23,431 nt of DNA from Clostridiales bacterium (lineage in GTDB: Bacteria; Bacillota; Clostridia; Oscillospirales; Acutalibacteraceae): contig DXYG01000039.1 in NCBI GenBank assembly GCA_019415925.1, positions 1 to 23,431 on the forward strand, in the 5' to 3' direction. The position numbers and the translations under genes were made by a program. The number at the start of each line of letters is the position of its first letter. The first letter of the stretch is position 1. The notes below the pieces were generated by a model. The model saw only the letters and a list, made by a program, of their open reading frames with translations. It had not been told where the DNA came from and did not search any database. Positions 1-7,107 of the stretch are shown here, piece after piece.

Positions 1-52
1 CTAAAATATTTTAATAGAATAAAAAATTAGTAGCAAAGGTAGGGGAATTAAA

Positions 53-1849
53 ATGAAAAGAATCCTGAAATTTTTATCCTTGCAGGTTGTATTAATGATG
101 ACAATTTGTGTTGTATCAGCGGCAACCTTTTCTGCCGGTGCAACAGAAATAAGCCATGCAAACGGTCTTACAAGCCTAAGCGCTTCGCAAAGTCCGACTT
201 CTGTAAAGCTTAACTGCTCAACTCTTACTCTCGGCGTCGGCGAAGAATATACGCTTGTTAAGACTGTTTCACCGTCGGGTGCAAACCAGTCCTGCACTTG
301 GTCAAGCAGTAATCAGGGTGTAGCATCTGTTGACAGCAACGGTAAGGTTACGGCTAAAAAAACGGGAATGGCAAGTATTACTGTAAAAACCTATAACGGC
401 AAAATAGCACAGTGCAAGGTTACGGTAAAGCCTGCCCCTACAAGCGTTAAAATAAATCCGACAAGCGTTACTCTCGGAGTCGGCGAAAGCTATACAATTA
501 CCGAGAACACTGACAGCGGAACATACGCAAATTCTGCAAATCTTAAATGGACAAGTACAAATACAAAAGTAGCAACCGTTACAAAGGGAAGCTCAAACAA
601 GGCGACAATTACTGCAAAAGCTACGGGTACTGCTTATGTAAAAATCACTCTATACAACGGCAAAACAGCGCAGTGCAAGGTTACGGTAAAGACCGCTCCG
701 TCTAGTGTAACAACAAACCCGACAAGTGTTACTCTCGGCGTAGGTGAAAGCTATACAATCAGTGAAAACACCAACGGCGGAACATACGCAAATGCCGCAA
801 ATCTTAAGTGGACAAGCTCAAATGCCGGCGTTGCAACCGTTACAAAGGGAAGTGCAAACAAGGCAATAATAAAAGCCAAAGGTCCGGGTACAGCTTACAT
901 AAAAATTACACTTTACAACGGCAAAACAGCACAGTGCAAGGTTACGGTGAAGTCCGCTCCTTCAAGTGTAAAAACCAATCCTGCAAGTGTTACTCTCGGT
1001 GTAGGTGAAAGCTATACAATCAGCGAAAGCACCAACAGCGGAACATACGCAAACGCTTCAAATCTTAAGTGGACCAGTTCAGATTCAAACGTGGCAGCCG
1101 TTACAAAGGGAAGTGCAAACAAGGCTGTAGTCAAGGCAACGAGCGTCGGAACGGCTTACGTAAAAATTACATTGTACAACGGCTTGACAGCACAGTGCAA
1201 GGTTACTGTAAAGCCTGTCCCGACAAGCGTAAAAGTCAATCCCTCAAGCGTTACTCTCGGTGTAGGTGAAAGCTATACAATCAGCGAAAACACCAACAGC
1301 GGAAGCTACGCAAATGCTGCAAATCTAAAATGGACAAGCTCAAATTCAAACGTAGCTACCGTTACAAAGGGAAGTTCAAATAAAGCAAAAATTACTGCTA
1401 AGGGCGCAGGAACGGCTTACATAAAAATTACACTCTACAACGGTAAAGCGGCTCAGTGCAAGGTAACGGTGAACGAAGACCCGTATGCTGAAAAAGTTCT
1501 TGAAATTGTCAATAATGAAAGAGTAAAAGCGGGCAAAAAGCCGCTTGCTGCAAGAGCTGACCTTACAGAGCTTGCAAATATCAGAGTTAAGGAGATAGTT
1601 AAAAAATTCTCTCACGAAAGACCTGACGGTACCTCTGTCTTTGATCTGGCAAATGCAAGAGGAATCAGCTACGGCAGTATGGCTGAAAATATAGCAAAGG
1701 GACAGGGTACGCCGGAATCGGTTATGAGTGCCTGGATGAATTCACAGGGACACAGGAATAATATCCTCAGCTCTTCTTACACATACGTCGGAATAGCACA
1801 TTATAAGTATAACGATATCGATTACTGGGTGCAGGTATTTCTTGGATAA
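53..1849 (+). CDS. Secreted Ig-like (BIG2) repeat protein with C-terminal CAP/SCP domain
   Basis: This 598-residue protein is probably exported and stays at or outside the cell envelope. An N-terminal signal peptide is visible: a basic MKRILKF start, a hydrophobic core to about residue 24 and likely cleavage near residue 30. Five bacterial Ig-like group 2 units follow at about residues 50-475, each with a TLGVGE(S/E)YT strand, a KWTSSN-type segment and a closing AQCKVTVK. The last about 120 residues (from 478) form a CAP/SCP domain of the YkwD type: VNNERVKAGKKPL, FSHERPDGTS, AENIAKG and a GHRNNIL near the end. CAP domains in bacteria are often cell-wall associated, but their activity is mostly unknown. 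No LPxTG or surface-layer motif is seen. The start is supported by an AGGTAGGGG ribosome site about 7 nt upstream. The gene ends before a strong terminator and no partner gene is coupled to it. Confidence 0.9.
   Translation: MKRILKFLSLQVVLMMTICVVSAATFSAGATEISHANGLTSLSASQSPTSVKLNCSTLTLGVGEEYTLVKTVSPSGANQSCTWSSSNQGVASVDSNGKVTAKKTGMASITVKTYNGKIAQCKVTVKPAPTSVKINPTSVTLGVGESYTITENTDSGTYANSANLKWTSTNTKVATVTKGSSNKATITAKATGTAYVKITLYNGKTAQCKVTVKTAPSSVTTNPTSVTLGVGESYTISENTNGGTYANAANLKWTSSNAGVATVTKGSANKAIIKAKGPGTAYIKITLYNGKTAQCKVTVKSAPSSVKTNPASVTLGVGESYTISESTNSGTYANASNLKWTSSDSNVAAVTKGSANKAVVKATSVGTAYVKITLYNGLTAQCKVTVKPVPTSVKVNPSSVTLGVGESYTISENTNSGSYANAANLKWTSSNSNVATVTKGSSNKAKITAKGAGTAYIKITLYNGKAAQCKVTVNEDPYAEKVLEIVNNERVKAGKKPLAARADLTELANIRVKEIVKKFSHERPDGTSVFDLANARGISYGSMAENIAKGQGTPESVMSAWMNSQGHRNNILSSSYTYVGIAHYKYNDIDYWVQVFLG
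440..1483 (+). repeat. Four tandem 261-bp repeats encoding Ig-like units
   Basis: Four head-to-tail copies of exactly 261 bp (87 codons) lie at about 440-700, 701-961, 962-1222 and 1223-1483. The same landmark, ACTCTCGG, recurs at 470, 731, 992 and 1253. A more diverged first unit begins its landmark at 227, giving a spacing of 243 bp. The constant length and high nucleotide similarity suggest recent duplication or gene conversion, so copy number may vary between strains. Confidence 0.9.
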
Positions 1850-1874
1850 ATCAGTAAAGAATTTTTAATAACAT

Positions 1875-1918
1875 AAAAAGGTCAGAATCACCGCAGGCAG
1901 GTTGATTCTGACCTTTTT
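1875..1918 (+). terminator. Intrinsic terminator after the CAP-domain gene
   Basis: A perfect 16-bp inverted repeat (arms 1875-1890 and 1903-1918) encloses a 12-nt loop. The right arm ends in five T and the left arm begins with five A. It lies 26 bp after the stop codon and probably ends transcription of the CAP-domain gene. The A/T symmetry means it could act in both directions. Confidence 0.9.
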
Positions 1919-1990
1919 ACCTGTTGACATTATCACCCCTTTTAAAAATACAGCATATGATAGTAGCAGTAAAATGAAAGGGGGGATTTT

Positions 1991-2455
1991 ATGTACGACA
2001 ATCATCAATGGAACAAACATCATAATCTGAACTGCTCCTGCGCAAAATCTATGACCGACTTCGGACCCGAACCGTTCGTTGTAAATATCGAACAGGCAAC
2101 CTGTCACAACACAAATTTCCGCACAGCTTTATGGACGGGCGATAATTTACAGCTTACCTTGATGAGTGTTCCGAAAGACGGCGAAATCGGAGTCGAGGCT
2201 CACAGCAATATCGACCAGTTTCTTCGTATTGAATCGGGAAAGGGCATTGTAAAAATGGGCATGTGTAAGGACAGAATGAATTTCCATAAATATATCGGTG
2301 CAGGCGACGCTGTTTTTGTACCGTCGGGAACTTGGCATAACATTATAAATACAGGCGATTGCCCGATAAAGCTCTACTCAATCTACGCTCCGCCAAAACA
2401 CCCTCATTCAACTGTTCATATGACAAAAGAGATTGCCGAGGCTGAAGGCGACTGA
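1991..2455 (+). CDS. Cupin-domain protein, cytosolic, function unknown
   Basis: This 154-residue protein has a single double-stranded beta-helix (cupin) domain. The first cupin motif is EAHSNIDQFLRIESGKG at residues 69-85. The second is VPSGTWHNIINTG at residues 110-122, with His116 the likely metal ligand beside His71 and Gln76. The usual HxH pair is reduced to one His, as is common in the mannose-6-phosphate-isomerase-like small cupins of Firmicutes. There is no signal peptide or membrane segment. An AAAGGGGGG ribosome site precedes the ATG. A TTGACA at 1924-1929 follows the upstream terminator, but no -10 at standard spacing is evident (the best is TATGAT at 1956-1961), so the gene may use another sigma factor. 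The substrate is unknown, and sugar isomerase activity should not be assumed. Confidence 0.85.
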   Translation: MYDNHQWNKHHNLNCSCAKSMTDFGPEPFVVNIEQATCHNTNFRTALWTGDNLQLTLMSVPKDGEIGVEAHSNIDQFLRIESGKGIVKMGMCKDRMNFHKYIGAGDAVFVPSGTWHNIINTGDCPIKLYSIYAPPKHPHSTVHMTKEIAEAEGD

Positions 2456-2542
2456 ATCTAAATCGCATTTGTAACACAGTATAGGAATATATACCGGTAT
2501 TGATTTTGATTGCTTATAATGGTGACAATGAAAACCGCTAAA

Positions 2543-2575
2543 TAAAAAAGTCCTCTCGTTTTGTGGGAGGACTTT
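2543..2575 (-). terminator. Intrinsic terminator of the AEC transporter gene
   Basis: A 9-bp inverted repeat (2547-2555 with 2567-2575) is followed, reading the minus strand, by a run of T (plus-strand A run 2543-2550). It lies just beyond the stop of the minus-strand transporter gene. In the plus direction only three T follow, so it probably works mainly for the minus strand. Confidence 0.85.
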
Positions 2576-2585
2576 GCTGTAGCTG

Positions 2586-3524
2586 TTAGAAAAAATTAAG
2601 TTGCTTGAAAAGAAAAATCCATAAAAACATCGTAAAGCACGCTGCCATTGAGGTGAACACGACCGTTGCACCCGAAAGCTCATAATCACTGCCCATTTGT
2701 TGTGACATCGTAAACGAAGATACTGCGCAGGGCGAGCAGGAAAGACCGATAAGCGACACAAAGTCAACGCCTCGAAAACCGAGCAAAGACGCTGTTGTAA
2801 GGCAAAGAGCCGGCACTGCAACAAGACGTGCAGTAATGCAGATAATAAGATTTCTTCTGCATTTTTTAATGCTTTTAAATGTTACGGACGCACCGAGCAC
2901 CATAAGCGCAATCGGTGTAGCCGCTCCTGCAATGTCGGAAACAACGCCGTTGATTGTCTGCGGTAATTTAAGATTAATTGCAACAGCTAAAATTCCTGCA
3001 ACAGAGCCGATTATAAGGGGATTTGTCGCAATTCCTTTTAAAATTTTCAGAATATTGATTTTGTTCCCTCTGAACACCTCAAGAGTGATTACTGCAAGAA
3101 TATTGTACATCGGCACAATCACCGTAACAAGCACAGCAGTCATTCCGAGCTTGACCTCGCCGAAAATATTTTCGACAATCGGCATTCCCATAAGTACAAA
3201 GTTGCTTCGGTAGATTGCCTGAATCATAGCACCTCTGCTGTAGTTTGACTTTTCTATAATCAGTGTAAATCCTACAGAAAGCATATAGATTACCGCAACT
3301 GCCGCTATTGCGAAAATCAGAAGTTTTGGGTTAAACACGCTCCCGAAGTCCGAGCCGTAAATATTGTTGAACATCAGAAAAGGGAAGAACACCGTAAAAA
3401 CAAGCTTGTTAAGCTGTGGCAGAAAGCTTTCTTTAAGAATATTCAGTTTTCGTATTGCAAAGCCTATAAAAAGCATAATAAACATAGGCAGAACTGCGTT
3501 TAAAGCTATGTAGAAATTTTCCAT
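2586..3524 (-). CDS. AEC-family (auxin efflux carrier-type) transporter
   Basis: This 312-residue integral membrane protein has about ten hydrophobic segments spread over its length, typical of the AEC family. It starts with a membrane segment (FYIALNAVLPMFIMLFIGFAIRK), followed by an LNKLVFTVFFPFLMF segment. The second half repeats the five-helix pattern and contains GLSCSPCAVSSFTM, matching the conserved region near the broken helix of this family. Bacterial AEC members include malate and malonate permeases, and the substrate here cannot be assigned. It is a single-gene unit: a clear promoter lies at 3570-3598 and a terminator follows the stop. The ribosome site (AAGGGCA) is moderate. Length agrees with the family, and no truncation is seen. 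Confidence 0.88.
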   Translation of the reverse strand: MENFYIALNAVLPMFIMLFIGFAIRKLNILKESFLPQLNKLVFTVFFPFLMFNNIYGSDFGSVFNPKLLIFAIAAVAVIYMLSVGFTLIIEKSNYSRGAMIQAIYRSNFVLMGMPIVENIFGEVKLGMTAVLVTVIVPMYNILAVITLEVFRGNKINILKILKGIATNPLIIGSVAGILAVAINLKLPQTINGVVSDIAGAATPIALMVLGASVTFKSIKKCRRNLIICITARLVAVPALCLTTASLLGFRGVDFVSLIGLSCSPCAVSSFTMSQQMGSDYELSGATVVFTSMAACFTMFLWIFLFKQLNFF

Positions 3525-3569
3525 ATTATCGTGCCCTTGTGTATGATAAAAAGTGTATTGTGTACTGTT

Positions 3570-3598
3570 AGAATATCACAAAAAGATTCTTTTTTCAA
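3570..3598 (-). promoter_or_regulatory. Sigma-A-type promoter for the AEC transporter gene
   Basis: Reading the minus strand, TTGAAA (3598-3593) and TATTCT (3575-3570) are separated by exactly 17 bp, about 45 bp before the start codon. Confidence 0.7.
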
Positions 3599-3637
3599 CA
3601 AAACAGGCAACAGGGTGAAAATGTTTATCAATAAAAG

Positions 3638-3666
3638 TTGAAAACATTTCCGCAATGTGCTAAAAT
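3638..3666 (+). promoter_or_regulatory. Sigma-A-type promoter with extended -10
   Basis: TTGAAA (3638-3643) and TAAAAT (3661-3666) are separated by 17 bp. A TG dinucleotide lies one base before the -10 box (extended -10). It drives the small zinc-ribbon membrane protein gene that starts 28 bp downstream. Confidence 0.7.
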
Positions 3667-3693
3667 AATAGCACTAACCTTGAAAGGGTGTTT

Positions 3694-4083
3694 ATGTTGA
3701 AAAAATGCGATTATTGCGCTAAAGAGATTTCTTACTTTGAGCAGTACTGTTGTGAGGAGTGCCACGCACAAACAAATAAGTTTTACGAAATGAGCGAAAA
3801 ATTTGAAAAGCTGTTTTCAATTGTCAATATGATTTGCGTTTTCGGAATACCTGTGGGAATATTCATGTTTCCGTTTGCAAAGGTACCCGGAACTATTGTC
3901 GCTTCAATAAGCTGTTTTATACTCGGAATTCTGCTTCTTTTACTTCCGTTTCCTACGGACAATATGATTTCAAAATTCAAGCTGAAAAAAGCTGTAAAAA
4001 TTACACGAATAATCGGACTCTGCGTAATCGCACTCGGACTTCTGATTTGCGGATTTTTATTTTTCTTTCTTTTAAATGAATAA
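3694..4083 (+). CDS. Small membrane protein with N-terminal zinc ribbon
   Basis: This 129-residue protein was not recognised as a named family. Residues 1-25 contain two Cys pairs (CDYCAKEI and CCEECHAQ), consistent with a zinc ribbon on the cytosolic side. Three hydrophobic segments follow: one around VNMICVFGIPVGIFMF, one around ASISCFILGILLLLLPF, and one at the C-terminus around IIGLCVIALGLLICGFLFFF. I chose the ATG at 3694 because GAAAGGG at 3682-3688 is placed correctly for it; the in-frame GTG at 3688 lies inside that ribosome site. The gene sits between its own promoter and the DUF378 gene 52 bp downstream, so the two may be cotranscribed. The role is unknown. Confidence 0.75.
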   Translation: MLKKCDYCAKEISYFEQYCCEECHAQTNKFYEMSEKFEKLFSIVNMICVFGIPVGIFMFPFAKVPGTIVASISCFILGILLLLLPFPTDNMISKFKLKKAVKITRIIGLCVIALGLLICGFLFFFLLNE

Positions 4084-4135
4084 TTGAACGTAAAGCGTCA
4101 ACACTACTATCAGCATCATTAAAGGAGGACTTTGA

Positions 4136-4363
4136 ATGCTTGATAAAATAGCGTTGACGCTTCTTATAATCGGCGGACTCAACTGGGGCTGCGTCGGAAT
4201 TTTCCGTTTTGATATCGTTGCATGGCTTTTCGGAGGACAGGTAGGAATCGTCAGCAGAATCATCTATATTCTTGTCGGTCTTGCGGCAATATGGTGTATT
4301 TCATTGCTGTTCAGAGATTCAAGAAACACCGTAATGGAAGATTCGGCTTCAATAAGGGATTAA
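4136..4363 (+). CDS. DUF378 family small membrane protein
   Basis: This 75-residue protein has two membrane segments. The first holds the family hallmark, LLIIGGLNWGCVGIF, followed by DIVAWLFGG. The second is SRIIYILVGLAAIW. Together they are diagnostic for DUF378 (YuzA-like) proteins, whose role is unknown. A strong AAAGGAGG ribosome site lies 7 nt before the ATG. It ends in a charged cytosolic tail (RDSRNTVMEDSASIRD). No convincing promoter was seen in the 52-bp gap before it (a weak TTGAAC/TACTAT pair has only 15 bp spacing), so it may be transcribed with the upstream zinc-ribbon gene. Confidence 0.9.
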   Translation: MLDKIALTLLIIGGLNWGCVGIFRFDIVAWLFGGQVGIVSRIIYILVGLAAIWCISLLFRDSRNTVMEDSASIRD

Positions 4364-4378
4364 GTACAGATAAAAATA

Positions 4379-4405
4379 AAGGGTTGGTTCAATGAGCCAA
4401 CCCTT
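4379..4405. terminator. Bidirectional terminator between DUF378 gene and ackA
   Basis: A 12-bp inverted repeat with one wobble pair (4379-4390 and 4394-4405) has a three-base loop. It is flanked by A/T-rich runs on both sides and lies between two convergent genes, so it probably serves both. Confidence 0.85.
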
Positions 4406-4418
4406 AAAAATTTATTTA

Positions 4419-5627
4419 TTAAAGTGTTTCAACAATAGCCTTTGTATCTCTTGCAATTACCATTTCTTCGTCGGTTGCAATAAGCTCAACTCTGATTTTT
4501 GAGTCGGGAGCCGACAGAGTGCCTGTAACGCCTCTCATAGCCTTTGCGTTGAATTCCTTGTCAAGCTTTACACCGAGGCAAGCAAGATAGTCGCAGACCT
4601 TTTCACGAAGCTGGGGCTGATTCTCACCAAGACCTGCGGTGAATACAATACCGTCACAGCCGCCGAGTGCAACGTAGTAACTGCCGATATACTGTGCAAT
4701 CTGATAGTAGAGCATTTCGTGAGCAAGGTGTGCTCTGAGATTGCCGTCAGCCTCGGCGGCTGAAACATCACGGTCATCGGAGGAAACTCCCGAAATACCG
4801 AGAAGTCCCGATTCCTTGTTGAGAATTTTTGAAAGCTCATCGGGTGTAAGGTGTTCCTTTTCGGCAATGAATGTAACGACCGACGGGTCAAGCGAGCCTG
4901 AACGAGTGCCCATCATAAATCCGCCGAGGGGAGTAAGTCCCATTGTTGTGTCGATAACCTTGCCGTTCTTAACAGCAGTAATCGAAGAGCCGTTGCCGAT
5001 GTGGCAGGTGATGAGCTTGAGTTCTTCTTTCTTTCTGCCCATAAGTTCAGCCATTTTATCTGTTACATAGCGGTGAGAAGTACCGTGAAAGCCGTACTTG
5101 CGAACACCGAATTTTTCATAATACTTGTAGGGAATTGCATACATAAACGCCTTTTCGGGCATAGTCTGATGAAATGCAGTATCAAAGACAGCAACCTGCG
5201 GAACTTTTGCACCGAAAACTTTTGTGCAGGCTTCAATACCCTGAATGTGAGCGGGATTGTGCAGGGGAGCAAGAGGAGCAAGCTCCTTTATTTTATTGAT
5301 TACATCGTTGTTTACAAGAACCGATTTGTCAAAATATGAGCCGCCTTGAACAACTCTGTGACCGATAGCCGTAACCTCGGACAAGCTCTTGATTGCACCG
5401 TACTCAGGGTCAATAAGTGCATTTTTAACAGCCTCAAAAGCCTGTGTGTGGTTGAGCATTTGTGTTTTACGCTCAACTTTTTTGCCGTCGGGTGTTTTAA
5501 ATCCGATGAATGCGCTGTCTGTGCCGATTCTCTCGCAGTTACCCTTTGCAAGCACTTTTTCGTCTGTCATATCAATAAGCTGATATTTCAGTGAAGAACT
5601 GCCCGCATTAATTACCAAAATTTTCAT
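4419..5627 (-). CDS. ackA: Acetate kinase
   Basis: This 402-residue cytosolic enzyme interconverts acetyl phosphate + ADP with acetate + ATP, the last step of fermentative acetate formation. Full family length and all main motifs are present: NAGSSSLKYQL at residues 7-17, the substrate arginine in GHRVVQGG (Arg91), AVFDTAFHQTMP (catalytic Asp149), FHGTSHRYV at 180-188, CHIGNGSS at 208-215, GGFMMGTRSGSLDPS with Arg242, and TDEEMVIARDT near the end. The ATG is preceded by AAGGGATG. No phosphotransacetylase gene is adjacent in this window. It is transcribed away from tmcAL. A possible minus-strand promoter is TTGGAG (5705-5700) with TTTATA (5682-5677) at 17 bp, but the AT-rich region makes this choice uncertain. 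Confidence 0.98.
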   Translation of the reverse strand: MKILVINAGSSSLKYQLIDMTDEKVLAKGNCERIGTDSAFIGFKTPDGKKVERKTQMLNHTQAFEAVKNALIDPEYGAIKSLSEVTAIGHRVVQGGSYFDKSVLVNNDVINKIKELAPLAPLHNPAHIQGIEACTKVFGAKVPQVAVFDTAFHQTMPEKAFMYAIPYKYYEKFGVRKYGFHGTSHRYVTDKMAELMGRKKEELKLITCHIGNGSSITAVKNGKVIDTTMGLTPLGGFMMGTRSGSLDPSVVTFIAEKEHLTPDELSKILNKESGLLGISGVSSDDRDVSAAEADGNLRAHLAHEMLYYQIAQYIGSYYVALGGCDGIVFTAGLGENQPQLREKVCDYLACLGVKLDKEFNAKAMRGVTGTLSAPDSKIRVELIATDEEMVIARDTKAIVETL

Positions 5628-5648
5628 TTATGTTCATCCCTTCTTTTA

Positions 5649-5677
5649 TTGATTAGATTTAAGAAATGATATATAAT
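5649..5677 (+). promoter_or_regulatory. Sigma-A-type promoter for tmcAL
   Basis: TTGATT (5649-5654) and TATAAT (5672-5677) are separated by 17 bp. It implies a 5' leader of about 80 nt before the start codon at 5765. The region is very AT-rich and also holds the divergent ackA promoter. Confidence 0.55.
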
Positions 5678-5764
5678 ATAAAATACATTATATATAATAC
5701 TCCAATATTTTTATGTTTTCAAGTGTTTTTTTACATATTTTGTCAAAACTTACGAGGTGAAGCT

Positions 5765-6901
5765 ATGGCTGTAGCAGTAATAAGTGAATTCAATCCGTTT
5801 CACAACGGTCATAAATATTTAATAGAAACTGCAAAAAAGCTTACAAACGAACCCGTTATCGCAATTATGAGCGGCAGCTTTACACAAAGAGGAGAGGCAG
5901 CCGTTACCGATAAGTTTTCAAGAGCAAAAACGGCTCTTGAAAACGGCGTTGACCTTGTACTGGAGCTTCCGACTGTTTATGCAGTTGCAAATGCTCAGCG
6001 TTTTGCTTTTGGCGGAGTGCAGATTGCAAAGTCGTTTGACTGTGTAAACTACCTTGCATTCGGATGCGAAAGCGGAAACGTTGACAGCCTTAAAAATGCC
6101 TTAAATGCAGTTGAAAGCCCTGCTGTAAATGAGATTGTTTCACAAAAAATGAGTGAAGGAGACTATTACCCAAGAGCCTTGCAGTCGGCTGTAAATGAGA
6201 TTTTCGGCGAAGAAACTGCGAAGGTTCTGTCCTCACCCAACAACATTCTTGCAGTCGAGTACCTTAAAAATCTTTCGGATACCGATATTCAGCCGCTTGC
6301 GGTAAAACGAATCGGAACCGGACACGACAGCGATAAAGCCTGCGAAGAATTTGCGTCTGCGTCGCTTGTACGCAGTATTCTTCGCAATGGTGAAAATGCC
6401 GAAAAATATGTCCCTTCCGTTGCGTCAAAAATCACCTTCCCCGAAAATCTTGAACGCATAATGCTTTATAAGCTGAGAATGATGAGCGCAAAAGATTTTC
6501 TTTTACTCCCCGACGTAAACGAAGGTCTTGAAAACAGAATTGCTGATGCTGTGAAAAAATATAACTCTTTAGAGGAAATCATTTCATCCGTAAAAACAAA
6601 GCGCTACACCCACGCAAGACTGCGCAGAATTATGACCTGCGCTCTGCTTGACATTACCGAAAATTTACAGCGCACACCGATTGAATACGTGCGTGTACTC
6701 GGCTTTACCAAAGAGGGTGCGTCGCTGTTAAAAAGCTGTCACCTTGCAGTTATCACCTCAGTTGCAAAAGCGATGAAAGCAGACTCAAATATTACAAGAT
6801 TACTAAAAAAAGACGTCCTTGCAACCGACATAGCTGCGTTGGCGTACAGCGACATTGACAGATGCGGAAATGACTATATAAAGCAAATTGTTAAAATGTA
6901 A
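5765..6901 (+). CDS. tmcAL: tRNA-Met cytidine acetate ligase (TmcAL, YlbM/DUF795 family)
   Basis: This 378-residue cytosolic enzyme belongs to the TmcAL family, which makes N4-acetylcytidine at the wobble position of elongator tRNA-Met from acetate and ATP through acetyl-AMP. The N-terminus MAVAVISEFNPFHNGHKYLI carries the nucleotidyltransferase-like HxGH signature (His13-Asn-Gly-His16). It is followed by MSGSFTQRGEAA and LAFGCESG, both typical of the family. I chose the ATG at 5765, with GAGGTGA 4 nt upstream, over in-frame starts up to 33 codons earlier, because the family begins at this motif and the extra residues are low-complexity. Length is close to the usual 390-420. It is divergent from ackA, and acetate connects the two enzymes. 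Confidence 0.93.
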   Translation: MAVAVISEFNPFHNGHKYLIETAKKLTNEPVIAIMSGSFTQRGEAAVTDKFSRAKTALENGVDLVLELPTVYAVANAQRFAFGGVQIAKSFDCVNYLAFGCESGNVDSLKNALNAVESPAVNEIVSQKMSEGDYYPRALQSAVNEIFGEETAKVLSSPNNILAVEYLKNLSDTDIQPLAVKRIGTGHDSDKACEEFASASLVRSILRNGENAEKYVPSVASKITFPENLERIMLYKLRMMSAKDFLLLPDVNEGLENRIADAVKKYNSLEEIISSVKTKRYTHARLRRIMTCALLDITENLQRTPIEYVRVLGFTKEGASLLKSCHLAVITSVAKAMKADSNITRLLKKDVLATDIAALAYSDIDRCGNDYIKQIVKM

Positions 6902-6915
6902 TTATATATTGCGTG

Positions 6916-6962
6916 AAATAATTTTGCAGTATGACATTTGTTCATAAATGTCTAAATTATTT
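6916..6962. repeat. Nested AT-rich inverted repeat between tmcAL and glgB
   Basis: An inner 7-bp stem (6933-6939 with 6946-6952, 6-nt loop) lies within an outer perfect 9-bp stem (6916-6924 with 6954-6962). It begins 15 bp after the tmcAL stop and ends 22 bp before the likely glgB -35 box. It lacks a classical T-run, so it may be a weak terminator or a protein-binding site upstream of glgB. Confidence 0.45.
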
Positions 6963-6984
6963 ACATAAAATTACATTTTACCCC

Positions 6985-7013
6985 TTGTATATTTGTTGAA
7001 AATATATTATACT
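6985..7013 (+). promoter_or_regulatory. Sigma-A-type promoter for glgB
   Basis: TTGTAT (6985-6990) and TATACT (7008-7013) are separated by 17 bp. The start codon lies 94 bp after the -10 box, giving a leader of roughly 85-90 nt. Confidence 0.6.
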
Positions 7014-7107
7014 ATAGATGAATAATAATACTGATACACATAAACGGCAATTTTTAATGTGAATTTGTTATGAATCAGTAAAACATTAGTATGAAAAGAG
7101 GTATATT

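Noticed and set aside
1..297. A minus-strand open frame running off the left edge of the window
   Set aside because: It lies opposite the signal peptide and first Ig-like unit of the CAP protein and shows no family resemblance.
5666..5764. A 33-codon N-terminal extension of TmcAL
   Set aside because: The family begins at the MAVAVISEFNPFHNGH motif, a good ribosome site sits directly before the ATG at 5765, and the upstream codons are AT-rich promoter DNA.
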